DNA from: JACVRW01 sp963846505 | GTDB lineage: Bacteria; Actinomycetota; Thermoleophilia; Solirubrobacterales; Thermoleophilaceae | Assembly (NCBI GenBank): GCA_963846505.1 | Contig: CAWJWD010000001.1 | Coordinates: forward strand, 124,001-188,000 | DNA length: 64,000 bases | Direction of reading: 5' to 3' | Part shown: one piece after another, positions 20,309 through 29,204 of the stretch | Numbering within the stretch: the first letter of the stretch is position 1 | Layout of the letters: every line of letters begins with the position of its first letter | Position numbers and translations under genes: made by a program | Notes under the pieces: generated by a model | What the model saw: the letters and a program-made list of their open reading frames with translations, nothing else | Told to the model about the DNA's origin: nothing | Database searches by the model: none

Positions 20309-21034
20309 CTAGGACTGGCCCTGGACCAGCTCCCAGCTGTAGTGGCAGTTCGCGCCCTGCTGCATCGAGAAGGCACGCAGCTCGGCGCTCGCCGAGCCTT
20401 GGGTGGCCCGGATCGTGCTGTGGTTGGCCTCGGCGAAGGCGAGGCCGTGACTGACGCCCGCCCCGGCGACGTCCATGAGCGTGTCGGCCGTGCCGTCGTC
20501 GAGCACGTACGAGCGCCACACGCGCGCGTCGGCGCCGGTGGTGTTGCGGTAGCGCACGTCGGCGCCGCTGACGCCGCCGGTGCAGTTCAGCTCGAAGCGG
20601 CCGATCGTCACCGGCAGCTGCCGATCCTCGCCGAGCGCGAGCGTGACGCTGCCCGGGGTGGTGGCGATGGCGCCGCGCGCGAGTGCGCTCGAGTCGACGC
20701 CGTCGAGCGTGTTGGCGTCGGCAGCCTTGGCCACCGTGCCGAGCTTGGAGGCGTCGAGACCGGCCTCGTCGACCTGACCGCCGCCGAGGCTGTCGCCCTT
20801 GACGCTGGCACCGCTGAGCGATCCGGCCTTCACGTCAGCTTCGGTCAGCGAACGGTTCTTGACGTCCTTGCCGGTGGCCGAGCCGTTCTTGATGTCCTTG
20901 CCGGTCAGCGAGTTGTTCTTGACGTTCTTGCCGGTGATCGTGATGGCGGCATAGCTCGTGCCGGCACAGGCCATGACGAGCGCCAGCAACGCGACCAGCA
21001 TCGCGGGCGAGGGGCGAAGGCGGCTGAGGTTCAC
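20309..21034 (-). CDS. Exported protein with Asn/Gly/Lys-rich pentapeptide-like repeats
   Basis: The product has 241 residues. The GTG at 21034 is chosen because a perfect AAGGAG lies six bases upstream. Residues 1-29 form a signal peptide (MLVALLALVMACAGTSYA core). Residues 30-75 consist of near-repeats NVKNNSLTGKDIKNGS, ATGKDVKNRSLTEADVKAGS, a form common in secreted actinobacterial proteins. The C-terminal domain (TIGRFELNCTGGVSGADVRY, GANCHYSWELVQGQS) is beta-rich with two cysteines that may pair. Function unknown; probably surface-exposed. Confidence 0.7.
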   Translation of the reverse strand: MNLSRLRPSPAMLVALLALVMACAGTSYAAITITGKNVKNNSLTGKDIKNGSATGKDVKNRSLTEADVKAGSLSGASVKGDSLGGGQVDEAGLDASKLGTVAKAADANTLDGVDSSALARGAIATTPGSVTLALGEDRQLPVTIGRFELNCTGGVSGADVRYRNTTGADARVWRSYVLDDGTADTLMDVAGAGVSHGLAFAEANHSTIRATQGSASAELRAFSMQQGANCHYSWELVQGQS

Positions 21035-21093
21035 TGCAAGCTCCTTGGGTCGAATGGGGGCGTCGACCGTACAACCGCGCCGCGCCCGGCGAA

Positions 21094-21864
21094 TTACGGC
21101 GACGGCGGGCGCAGTTGATGCGCGGCGGTGAAGAAGGCTCGATATCCGAGCGAGACGGCGATCACCGCGGCCAGGGCGACGCTGCCGAGCAGCACCCAGA
21201 GCAGGATCAGCTGCAGGCGCACCGCGTCGACCGGATCGGCTCCGGCCAGCAGCATGCCGACCATGATGCCCGGGAACGTGACGATCCCGGTCGTCTTGGT
21301 CTGGTCGATCAGCGGGATCATCCCCGAGCGCAGGCTGCGCGTGACCAGCGGCGCGCACGCCTGCCGAGCGGTCGCCCCGAGCGCCAGCAGCGCCTCGATC
21401 CCGTCGCGCTGGCCGTGGACGTCGTCTGCCAGGCGGTTGAGCGCCACCGCCGTGGCGGTCATCGCGTTGCCGATCACCATCCCGCCGACGGGGACGAGGT
21501 AGCGCGGCGTGGCCTCGAACACGCCGAGCGCGAGCACCAGGCCGAGCGTCGTCGCGGCCGCGACCGAGAGCGCTACCGCGATCGGCTCGAGCGCCCCCGG
21601 CACCGCCCGCGCGCGGCGGCTGGCGGTGAACGACCCGGCCGCCACCATCCCCGCCAGCAACAGCGCCACGACCCAGAGGCTGTCGGAGTCGAACACCGCC
21701 TGGATCACGTAGCCGACGGCCGTCAGCTGCACGAAGGAGCGCAGCACCGCCCAGCCGAGCTCCTGCTCCAGTTCGGCGCGGCGCCAGAGCGAGACCGCGA
21801 CGGCAAGCGCCACCAGCGCGAGCGCCGCGGCGACCTCGCCGAGGCCGACGTCGATGCCGCTCAC
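21094..21864 (-). CDS. fetB: UPF0014 ABC transporter permease (FetB-like)
   Basis: The 256-residue membrane protein has about seven helices. The family signatures LRSFVQLTAVGYVIQAVFDS, VPVGGMVIGNAMTATAVALN and LIDQTKTTGIVTFPGIMVGM are intact. In E. coli the FetAB pair has been linked to iron export under oxidative stress. The ATG overlaps the stop of the ATPase gene (ATGA), giving a two-component transporter operon. Confidence 0.88.
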   Translation of the reverse strand: MSGIDVGLGEVAAALALVALAVAVSLWRRAELEQELGWAVLRSFVQLTAVGYVIQAVFDSDSLWVVALLLAGMVAAGSFTASRRARAVPGALEPIAVALSVAAATTLGLVLALGVFEATPRYLVPVGGMVIGNAMTATAVALNRLADDVHGQRDGIEALLALGATARQACAPLVTRSLRSGMIPLIDQTKTTGIVTFPGIMVGMLLAGADPVDAVRLQLILLWVLLGSVALAAVIAVSLGYRAFFTAAHQLRPPSP

Positions 21865-22478
21865 CGCACGCGTCCCTCGTGCAGCTCGACCACGGCGTCG
21901 GCCAAGCGCTGCGCCTGCGCCCGCTCGTGCGTCACGAGCACCATCGACACGCCCTCGAGGCTCGTCAGCGCGGCCTCGACGGCCGCCTTCGCCGCCTCGT
22001 CGAGCGCGGCCGTGGGCTCGTCGAGCAGCAGCACCTCGGGCTCCAGGGCCAGCGCCCGGGCGAGCATGACCCGCTGCTGCTCGCCGACCGAGAGCTGCCC
22101 GGCCTCGCGCTCGGCATACGTCGCTTCGAGCCCGGCGAGCTCCAGCGGCCGCTCGACGTCGACTGCACGCCCGAGCAGTCGTGGGCCGTAGCGGACGTTC
22201 TCGGCGACGCTGCCCGGCACGGGCGCCGGCAGTTGGGGAACGAGCACCGCGCGGCGGCGCAGCGCCAGCGGATCGAGCTCGCGCACGTCGCGGCCGTGGA
22301 AGCGGACCGTCCCCGCGTCCGGGTCGGCCAGCCGGTTGAGCAGTCGCAGCAGCGACGATTTGCCCGAGCCCGACGGGCCCAGCAGCGCGGTCACGCCGGT
22401 GGGGAGCTCGAGGTCCAGCCCACGCAGGATCGGCCGGCCCCCGCGGGCCAGCTCGACGCCCTCGAGCTGGAAGCTCAG
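21861..22478 (-). CDS. fetA: ABC transporter ATPase (FetA-like), apparent CTG start
   Basis: The product has 205 residues. All ATPase motifs are present: Walker A GPSGSGKSS, Q-loop VLVPQLPAPVPG, signature LSVGEQQRVMLARALALEP, Walker B VLLLDEPTAALD and the switch His in VLVTHERAQ. No ATG, GTG or TTG lies in frame near the expected N terminus. The CTG at 22478 overlaps the glyA stop (the TGA inside CTGA) and gives LSFQLEGVELARGGRPILRG, a normal N terminus. Either a CTG start coupled to glyA or an undetected sequence error must be assumed. It partners FetB downstream. Confidence 0.85.
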   Translation of the reverse strand: MSFQLEGVELARGGRPILRGLDLELPTGVTALLGPSGSGKSSLLRLLNRLADPDAGTVRFHGRDVRELDPLALRRRAVLVPQLPAPVPGSVAENVRYGPRLLGRAVDVERPLELAGLEATYAEREAGQLSVGEQQRVMLARALALEPEVLLLDEPTAALDEAAKAAVEAALTSLEGVSMVLVTHERAQAQRLADAVVELHEGRVR

Positions 22479-23761
22479 ACCGCGGTGGCGGTGGCGAGCT
22501 GCGGGTAGAGCGGGTAGCGCTCCGCCAGGGCGCGCGTGCGCTCGTGGAGCTCGGCGCGCGCCGAGTCCGAGAAGTCGCCGGTCAGCGCCGCGCCGATCAC
22601 CTTGCCGACCTCGCGGAAGTCGTCGGCGCCGAAGCCGCGCGTGGCGAGCGCCGGAGCGCCGATGCGCAGGCCCGACGAGACGGCCGGGGGCCGCGGGTCG
22701 AACGGGACCGCGTTGCGGTTGACGGTGATGCCGATCTCGTGCAGCCGGTCCTCGGCCTGCTGGCCGTCGAGCTCGGACTCGCGCAGGTCGGCGAGCACGA
22801 GGTGCACGTCCGTGCCGCCGGTGAGCACGTTGACGCCCGCGGCCAGCATCTCCTCGGCGAGCACCGCCGCGCCCTCGCGGGTGCGCTGCTGGCGCTCGCG
22901 GAAGAGGTCGCTCTGGGCGATCTTGAAGGCGACCGCCTTGCCGGCGATCACGTGCATCAGCGGGCCGCCCTGCTGGCCGGGGAAGACGGCCGAGTTGATC
23001 TTCTTCGCGTACTCCTCGCGACAGAGGATCATGCCGCCGCGCGCGCCGCCGATCGTCTTGTGGACGGTCGTGGTGACGATGTCGGCGTAGGGAACCGGGC
23101 TCGGGTGCTGCTCGGCCGCGACGAGGCCCGCGAAGTGCGCCATGTCGCACATCAGGTACGCGCCGACCGAGTCGGCGATCTCGCGGAAGCGCTTGAAGTC
23201 CAGCTGGCGCGGGTAGGCCGACCAGCCGGCGAGGATCAGCTTCGGCCGCGCGTCCTCGGCGATGCGCGCGACCTCGTCCATGTCGATCAGCGAGTCCTCC
23301 TCGCGCACGCCGTAGGCGACGACGTCGTAGAGCTTGCCGCAGAAGTTGATCCGCATCCCGTGCGAGAGGTGGCCGCCGTGGTCGAGCTGCATGCCGAGGA
23401 TGCGGTCGCCCGGCTCGAGCAGCGCCATGTAGGCGGCGGCGTTGGCCTGGGCGCCGGAGTGCGGCTGCACGTTGGCGTGCTCGGCGCCGAAGACGTCCTT
23501 CGCGCGCTGGATCGCGAGCTCCTCGGCGACGTCGACGTACTCGCAGCCGCCGTAGTAGCGGCGACCGGGATAGCCCTCGGCGTACTTGTTGGTGAGCACC
23601 GATCCCTGGCAGTCCAGAACCGCCTGCGGGACGAAGTTCTCGGAGGCGATCATCTCGAGCGTCGACTCCTGCCGCGCCGCCTCGTCGGCGAGCACCTGGG
23701 CGATCTCGGGATCGACCTCCGCGACGGGCTTGGTGAAGTAGTCGGGGCTGAGGTCGCTCAT
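22475..23761 (-). CDS. glyA: Serine hydroxymethyltransferase
   Basis: The product has 428 residues, the family norm. It interconverts serine and glycine while charging tetrahydrofolate. Signatures: LEMIASENFVPQAVLDCQGS, YAEGYPGRRYYGGCEYVDVA, DMAHFAGLVAAEQHPSPVPY and the PLP-lysine motif TTTVHKTIGGARGG. The frame is uninterrupted. Its ATG overlaps the TGA of the upstream tsaC gene (ATGA), and its own TGA overlaps the start of fetA, so tsaC-glyA-fetA-fetB form a tightly coupled series. Confidence 0.96.
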   Translation of the reverse strand: MSDLSPDYFTKPVAEVDPEIAQVLADEAARQESTLEMIASENFVPQAVLDCQGSVLTNKYAEGYPGRRYYGGCEYVDVAEELAIQRAKDVFGAEHANVQPHSGAQANAAAYMALLEPGDRILGMQLDHGGHLSHGMRINFCGKLYDVVAYGVREEDSLIDMDEVARIAEDARPKLILAGWSAYPRQLDFKRFREIADSVGAYLMCDMAHFAGLVAAEQHPSPVPYADIVTTTVHKTIGGARGGMILCREEYAKKINSAVFPGQQGGPLMHVIAGKAVAFKIAQSDLFRERQQRTREGAAVLAEEMLAAGVNVLTGGTDVHLVLADLRESELDGQQAEDRLHEIGITVNRNAVPFDPRPPAVSSGLRIGAPALATRGFGADDFREVGKVIGAALTGDFSDSARAELHERTRALAERYPLYPQLATATAV

Positions 23762-24382
23762 TGGCTCGACGATAGCCGCTCGGCCAGCTCGACCGCCGAC
23801 ACGGCTCCCTCCCGCAGAACCTCGAAGCTGGCCGTCCTCGTGGAAGCGGCTCAGGTCGACCACCGTCGACGGCGTTCCGGGCAGCTCGCCGGCGTCCAGC
23901 ACGAGGTCCACGCCGGCGCGGATCCGCTGGGTCTGCCTGGTCGACGCGGCGGATGTCGGGACCGCCCGAGCGGTTCGCGCTCGACTGCAGCACCGGCCAG
24001 CGCATGCCGGCCAGCGGCGCCAGCGGACCCTCGAGCAGCGGCACCCGCAGTCCCAGCCGCTCGGGCTCCGGGCCGCAGGCCAGCGGATAGCGGCGAGCCG
24101 GGGTTCGGGAGCACCAGCGTCAGCGCGCCGGGCAGCAGCCGCTCGACCGCCGTACGCGTCTCGCTCGGGCAGCTCGGGCAGCGCCGCCAGCGCCAGCTCG
24201 AGCGCGAAGAACATGACCGCCGCCGGCCGTTGCGGCGGCCGCCCCTTTAGCCGGTAGAGCCGCTCCACTCCCTCGCGCGAATCCGGCTCGGTCGCGAGCC
24301 CGTAGACGGTGTCTGCCGGGAACAGCGCCATCCCGCCCACGGCGATGCAGCGCTCGAAGGTAACAACATCGTTCGTTCTCAT
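23758..24382 (-). CDS. tsaC: Threonylcarbamoyl-AMP synthase (Sua5/YwlC/YrdC family), several frameshifts
   Basis: The enzyme makes threonylcarbamoyl-AMP for the t6A modification of tRNA. The N terminus MRTNDVVTFERCIAVGGMAL, then FPADTVYGLATEPDSREGVE and RLYRLKGRPPQRPAAVMFF, is the family signature. The frame is then lost near 24165 and recovered in other frames as ALTLVLPNPG and PVLQSSANRSGGPDIRRVDQ, then RIRAGVDLVLDAGELPGTPS, TVVDLSRFHEDGQ, and finally FEVLREGAVSAVELAERL before TGA. At least three or four indels are needed. Codon 2 is a rare AGA. I read it as a functional gene damaged by sequence errors. Confidence 0.85.
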
Positions 24383-24413
24383 CGCTTCAGCTGTGTCCTA
24401 CTTGTTACATACG

Positions 24414-24427
24414 TAACCCACCAGTCG
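24414..24427. promoter_or_regulatory. Inverted repeat GTTAC-N4-GTAAC between divergent genes
   Basis: GTTACATACGTAAC has five-base arms around ATAC, within an AT-rich island between the tsaC start (24382, minus) and the membrane-protein gene at 24453 (plus). It may be an operator or part of a promoter. No regulator is identified. Confidence 0.3.
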
Positions 24428-24452
24428 CAGCCGCTTTGGTTGGCTCCTGCTG

Positions 24453-24963
24453 GTGGGACAAGGCGACGCCGACATCATCCTCGACCTGGCGCGAGAGCAG
24501 CAGCGGTTGGTCGTTCAGCACGCCAATGAACTGGACACAAAGGCGGCCACCCTGCTCGGCTTCTCTGGCCTGCTGCTCGGGTTGTTGTTCAGCAGCGACA
24601 TTGCCGCTCAGCAGTGGGACGGCTTCTTCACCGCCGGCGCGACGCTTCTCGGGTGTGCACTCGTTCCACTCGGAGCCGCACTGTTCCCTGCCCGGCTCGA
24701 CCCTCAATCCCGATCTACGTGGAAGTGTCGCCGGTCTCCGGGCGAAGGACCATCCGGTGTCGAGACGGTCATCCTGCTTTCGCTGCAGAGCTCGATCCGC
24801 CGGAGCCTGCGACGTAGTCGTCGCAAGAACCCAACTCGTCCGCGTCGGATCCGTCCTGATCGCTGTCGCCGTCGCGGTCATCGGAATTCGTCTCGTCCTC
24901 GCGCTCGAAGCCGCTCCAGAGGCGGCTTCGCCGGGATCGACGTCATCCAATCTATACTTATAG
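24453..24963 (+). CDS. Small SLATT/PycTM-like membrane protein, frameshifted
   Basis: The first reading frame from GTG 24453 encodes ILDLAREQQRLVVQHANELD, TKAATLLGFSGLLLGLLF and a second hydrophobic segment (GATLLGCALVPLGAALF). The frame is then lost near 24690-24720, and the protein appears to continue in another frame with RTQLVRVGSVLIAVAVAVIG, a third hydrophobic helix, ending SNLYL and TAG at 24961-24963. The ELDxKAxxLLGxxG pattern followed by a helix pair resembles small SLATT or Pycsar-effector (PycTM) membrane proteins that form pores in antiphage systems; this is only a resemblance. No nucleotide cyclase or other defence gene is next to it. It could also be a pseudogene. Confidence 0.45.
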
Positions 24964-24968
24964 TCATC

Positions 24969-25142
24969 ATGAGCACACCGTGGGAGCGCCTCCCTGACAA
25001 ACCGATCTCCGAATACACGGAGGAAGATGTCGCCGTCCTCGACCAGTACATCGAGGTCCCGTTCTTCTGGAACACCTGGCAGCGCATCAAGACCTGGCGC
25101 GCACGACGGGCGCTAGCGCGACGGCGACGCTGCCGACGGTGA
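24969..25142 (+). CDS. Small 57-residue protein of unknown function
   Basis: ATG 24969 lies five bases after the stop of the preceding membrane protein. The peptide is acidic and aromatic in the first half (TEEDVAVLDQYIEVPFFWNT) and strongly basic at the end (KTWRARRALARRRRCRR). There is no signal peptide, membrane helix or family I recognise. Its last 56 bases overlap the 3' end of prmC on the opposite strand. It may be co-transcribed with the gene at 24453. Confidence 0.4.
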   Translation: MSTPWERLPDKPISEYTEEDVAVLDQYIEVPFFWNTWQRIKTWRARRALARRRRCRR

Positions 25143-25915
25143 CGCGATCGCGGCCGGCGAGGTCGCAAGGGTGGCGGCGTCGTCTAGGAGGGCGCGCACC
25201 GCCTCGGCCTGAGCAGGGGCGTGCTCGAGCGCCAGACGGGTGCCGAGCGGCGCCTCGACGACCAGCGCGCGGATCGCGTCGAGGCCGTCTGCGCCCGAGG
25301 TCAGCGCCTCGCGGGGCTCGTAGCGCGCGATCTCGGGAGCCAGGCTGGCCCACTCGTCGTCGCGAACGTAGGGAAGGTTGGCGAGGACGAGGTCGTAGTC
25401 ACCCGGGGGCAGGCCGGCGACGTGGGCGACCTCGAGCGGCAGGCCAAGGCGGGCGGCGTTGGCGCGGGCGACCTCGACCGCCGCGGCCGAGGCGTCGGAG
25501 GCGGTGACGCACGAGGTCGGGACGCTCGTCGAGCAGCGCGAGCGCGATCGCGCCGGAGCCGGTGCCGACGTCGTGCACGCGCGCGCCCTCGGGCAGCTCG
25601 AGCGCGACCTCGACCAGCAGCTCGGTCTCCGGACGCGGGATCAGGACGCGTCGGGTCGACGGCCAGCTCGATGTGCCGAAAGCCCTTCCGGCCGAGGATG
25701 TAGGCGACCGGCTCGCGCTGCACGCGGCGGCGCACGCGCTCGCCGATCACACGCGCCTGGGCCCCGTCGAGGGCGAGCGCCGGCTCGGTGAAGAGCAGCG
25801 AGCGCGGCTCGCCGAGCGCGTCGGCGATCAGCAGCTCGGCGTCGAGGCGAGGCGTGTCGCAGCCCGCGGCGGCGAGCGCCGTCTCGGCGGCCTCGAGCGC
25901 GTCGCGGACGTTCAT
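25087..25915 (-). CDS. prmC: Release-factor glutamine methyltransferase (frameshifted)
   Basis: It methylates the GGQ glutamine of release factors. The N-terminal helical domain MNVRDALEAAETALAAAGCD, then DTPRLDAELLIADALGEPRS, runs in frame to FRHIELAVD. It then continues in other frames as RRVLIPRPETELLVEVALEL, HDVGTGSGAIALALLDERPD (the SAM motif) and DYDLVLANLPYVRDDEW, where the usual NPPY reads NLPY. The end DLAGRDRVTVG matches the family and terminates at 25087. Breaks are near 25660, 25510 and 25170-25190. It lies directly downstream of prfA, its substrate's gene, which is the usual arrangement. Confidence 0.87.
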
Positions 25916-26003
25916 CGCAACGAGGAGTGGCGCCCGGCCCCCGAGGGCCGCCGCCCGAGGGCCTCGAAGCGTGGGGGTCGAGCGGCAGCGACGCGCATCG
26001 GCG

Positions 26004-27057
26004 TCAGCTGCCGACCGCGGCGCTGGCCTCGAGCATGCGCCGCTTCTCCTCGGCCTCGAGCGCGGCGGTGAAGTCGTCAGCTCGCCGGCGAGGACGGCGG
26101 GCAGGTTGTTCTTGGTCACGTTCACGCGGTGGTCGGTGACGCGGTCCTGGGGGAAGTTGTAGGTGCGGATCTTCTCCGCGCGCTCGCCGCTGCCGACCTG
26201 GGCCAGCCGCGCCGCGCGCCTGCTCGGCCTGCTGCGCGGCCAGCTCGCGCTCGAGCAGCCGGGCGCGCAGCACGCGCATCGCCTTCTCGCGGTTCTGCAG
26301 CTGGGACTTCTCGTCCTGCATCGAGACCACGAGGCCGGTCGGCTTGTGGGTGATCCGCACCGCCGAGTCGGTCGTGTTGACCGACTGGCCGCCCGGGCCC
26401 GAGGAGCGGTAGACGTCGATCTGGAGGTCGTTCTGGTCGATCTCGACGTCGACGTCCTCGGCCTCGGGCAGCACCGCCACCGTCGCGGTCGAGGTGTGGA
26501 TGCGCCCCTGCGACTCGGTCTCGGGCACGCGCTGCACGCGGTGGGTGCCGCCCTCGTACTTGAACACGCTGTAGGCGCCCTGGCCCTTGATCGCGAACGT
26601 GTAGTGCCCGTCGGAGAGCTCGATCGGCTCGGTCTTGAAGCCGCGCCGCTCGGCGTAGCGGCTGAGCATGCGGTAGAGGTCGCCGGCGAACAGGCCCGCC
26701 TCCTCGCCGCCCGGTGCCGGGGCGGACCTCGACGATCACGTCCTTGTCGTCGTTGGGGTCGGGCTCGACCATCGCCAGCCGGATCTCCTCCTCGAGCTCC
26801 TCGAGCCGCTGCTCGGAGCTGTCGAGCAGCTCGCGCAGCTCCGGGTCCTCCCCCTCCTCGAGCATCTCGCGCGCGCCCGCCGCGTCGTCGGCGCGCTTGC
26901 GCCACTCCTGCGCCAGCTCGTTCGCCGGCTCGAGCCCGCGGTAGGCGCGGCCGACCTCGGCGTAGCGCCGCTGGTCGCCGATCACCTCGGGGTCGGACAT
27001 CTGCTCCGAGAGCTCGCCGAAGCGGCTCTCGATCTGCTCGACGAGCTTCTCGATCAC
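26004..27057 (-). CDS. prfA: Peptide chain release factor 1 (frameshifted)
   Basis: It recognises UAA/UAG and triggers peptide release. The GTG start at 27057 gives VIEKLVEQIESRFGELSEQM. The catalytic GGQ is in SSGPGGQSVNTTDSAVRITH, and the KYEGGTHRVQRVPETESQGR segment precedes it. The C terminus includes KIRTYNFPQDRVTDHRVN. Frame breaks occur near 26711 (after VEVRPGTG), 26215 and 26080, with a net shift of one base over about 351 codons. All parts are otherwise highly conserved, so these are most likely sequence errors. prmC follows about 90 bases downstream. Confidence 0.93.
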
Positions 27058-27116
27058 AGTCGGAAGGGTACGACCTGCGCCCACCTGCGAGCGGGCGGGC
27101 GCAAACGGGTTCGCCG

Positions 27117-28136
27117 CTAGGCGACGACCTCCATGCCGATCTTGTCCTCGTCGCTGGCCGCCGCGGGGTTCTCGACCGCGAGCACGGCCTCGAGCGCGGC
27201 GATCGCGACGGCCAGCTGCGCCAGGTCGGGCTCGCGCGTGGTCAGCCGCTGCAGCTGGATGCCCGGCCACATCAGCACGCGCGCCCAGCGCTTGGTGCGG
27301 TTCTTGCCGAACCACTTGATCACCTCGAAGGCGAGGCCCGCGACGATCGGGATGCCCACGATCGCGCGAGATGAACAGCCACTGCCAGTCGAGCTTGCCG
27401 AGCGGCGCGAAGACGAAGATGGCGACGATCATCACGATCAGCAGGAAGCTCGTGCCGCAGCGCGGATGGAAGCGCGAGAACTCCTTGGCGTTCTCGGGCG
27501 TCAGCGGCACCTCGGCCTCGTAGCAGGAGATCGTCTTGTGCTCGGCGCCGTGGTACTCGAACACGCGCTGGAGGTCCTTCATGCGCGAGATCAGCCAGAG
27601 GTACAGCGAGGAAGATCGATGATCCGGACCAGCTTCTCGATCACGACGAACACGACCCCGTTGGGGATCGAGTCCGCGAAGAGGTTCGTCAGGCCGGCCG
27701 GCAGCAGGAAGAAGAGGCCGACCGCGAACAGCAGCGCGAACGTGATCGTGCCGATCCAGGCCCCGCCGCCGATCTCCTGCTTCTCGCCCTGCTCGTCGGG
27801 CGGCATCTGCGCGTTGGCGGAGATGCCGAGCGCCTTGAAGCCGATCTTCAGCGACTCGACCAGCGCCGTGACGCCGCGGATGACCGGCCAGCGCAGCACG
27901 CGGTGGCGCTTGGACCACGAGACCAGCGGCTCGGAGAAGACCTCGATCTCGCCCTGCGCGCCCTCCTCGGAGGTCGGGCCGCCGGCGGCGAGCTGCTCGG
28001 CGGACGGCTTGCGCACCGCGACCGCCCAGGTCGAGATGCCGCGCATCATCACGCCCTCGAGCACCGCCTGGCCACCGATGGGCGCGTCTCTGACTGCCTC
28101 TCGGGTGCCCTCGACGGTAGCGCTCACCCGACTCAT
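27117..28136 (-). CDS. DUF1385 (YqhQ-like) membrane metalloprotein family, two compensating frameshifts
   Basis: The start region has the family opening IGGQAVLEGVMMRG, then TWAVAVRKP. After a central membrane part (WIGTITFALLFAVGLFFLLP) the reading frame breaks near 27610. It resumes with FEYHGAEHKTISCYEAEVPL, whose His/Glu/Cys cluster is the family's putative metal site, and SRFHPRCGTSFLLIVMIVAI. It breaks again near 27368 and ends with WARVLMWPGIQLQRLTTREP. The two breaks cancel over 340 codons. The biochemical role is unknown; the gene typically lies near prfA, rpmE and prmC in Gram-positive genomes, as here. Confidence 0.88.
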
Positions 28137-28166
28137 GGTAATGGCGCGCGCCGGCCGCGACGGCGG

Positions 28167-28932
28167 TCAGTCGGACGGCAGGTCGGCACAGGCCAGCTGC
28201 TGGCGATTGTCGAGCTCGTTCGACTCCGCGATCGCGGCCTCGGGGTCGACCTCGGCATCCACCCAGCGAGCGCACGCCGGGCCGCGCACGCTCACCCGGG
28301 TCCAGCCGCCGGGGTCGAGTGCCGCGACGGTGGCGTTGCCCGCGACCGAGCCGTCGATCGAGAGCCGCACCGCGATGCCGGTGACCAACGTCAGGCCGTC
28401 GTTGCCGACGCGCAGCCCGTAGCGCCAGACCCCGTTCGTCTGGGTCGGCTGGGCGGACGCGATCTGGACGCGCAGGTTCGGCAGCCGGTCGAGCTGCCTG
28501 CAGGCGGGCGAACGCCGCTTGGTCGACTTGACCACCGTGCCCGCGTCGTCGTACCAGCGGTAGTCGACGCGCACGCTGTAGCTGCCGCCGGCGGTGAGGT
28601 TGAGGAACTCCTGCTTGTAGGAGAAGGCACCGACGTCCGGCTTGGCCTTGTGCCAGCGGCCGAGGCCGGGAACGTGCACCCGCTTCGAGCGCCCGGTCGG
28701 CGTCAGCGTGGACAGCAGCGTGAAGCGCATGGCCATGCGCATGGACTCGGGGACGCGCGCCATGCGGCCGCGGAAGACGGCGCTCTGCTCGGTCTGCGAG
28801 CAGGAGACGCAGCTTGGCGCTCGCGAGCTTGGCGTCGGTGCTGCCGGCCGCGCCCTGGGCGGGCGCGGCGCCGACAGCGAGGGCAGCCACGAGGGCTGCT
28901 CCGACGATCGTGGTGGAGGCTCGACGACGCAT
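28167..28932 (-). CDS. Secreted CARDB-like protein (one frameshift)
   Basis: MRRRASTTIVGAALVAALAV with GAAPAQGAAG forms a signal peptide. The frame is lost near 28800 and resumes at TEQSAVFRGRMARVPESMRM. The C-terminal part contains PNLRVQIASAQPTQTNGVWR, VRLSIDGSVAGNATVAALDP and ESNELDNRQQLACADL, the hallmark pattern of CARDB adhesion-like domains (ESNELDN). Two Cys pairs could form disulfides. It is likely an extracellular binding protein of about 254 residues. Confidence 0.65.
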
Positions 28933-28981
28933 GCTCCCTGAAGAAACAGGCAGCGACCGCGGGAGTTGCGGGGACGCGTTC

Positions 28982-29191
28982 CTAGCCGCGACGGCTGCGC
29001 GCAGCGCGCCGGCGGAAGCGCTCGACGCGTCCGCCGGTGTCGACCAGCTTCTGCCGGCCCGTGTAGAACGGGTGACAGTTGGAGCAGATCTCGACGTTCA
29101 GCTCGGGCTTGGTGGAACGAGTCCAGAACTCGTTGCCGCAGGTGCAGCGCACGTGGGCCGGGACGTATTTGGGATGGATGCCCTGCTTCAT
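28982..29191 (-). CDS. rpmE: Ribosomal protein bL31, zinc-binding type
   Basis: The 69-residue protein begins MKQGIHPKYVPAHVRCTCGN and has VEICSNCHPFYTGRQKLVDT, the L31 signature. The CxC and CxxC pairs are present, so this is the zinc-binding (C+) form. The ATG at 29191 is preferred over one 21 bases upstream because GGAGAGG directly precedes it. A basic C-terminal tail (VERFRRRAARSRRG) is somewhat extended. Confidence 0.95.
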   Translation of the reverse strand: MKQGIHPKYVPAHVRCTCGNEFWTRSTKPELNVEICSNCHPFYTGRQKLVDTGGRVERFRRRAARSRRG

Positions 29192-29204
29192 GACCTCTCC
29201 GAGT

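Noticed and set aside
18839..21118. Long plus-strand open frame opposite the FGGY kinase
   Set aside because: Antisense shadow of a GC-rich gene, with low-complexity Arg/Ala/Gly composition and no recognisable domains.
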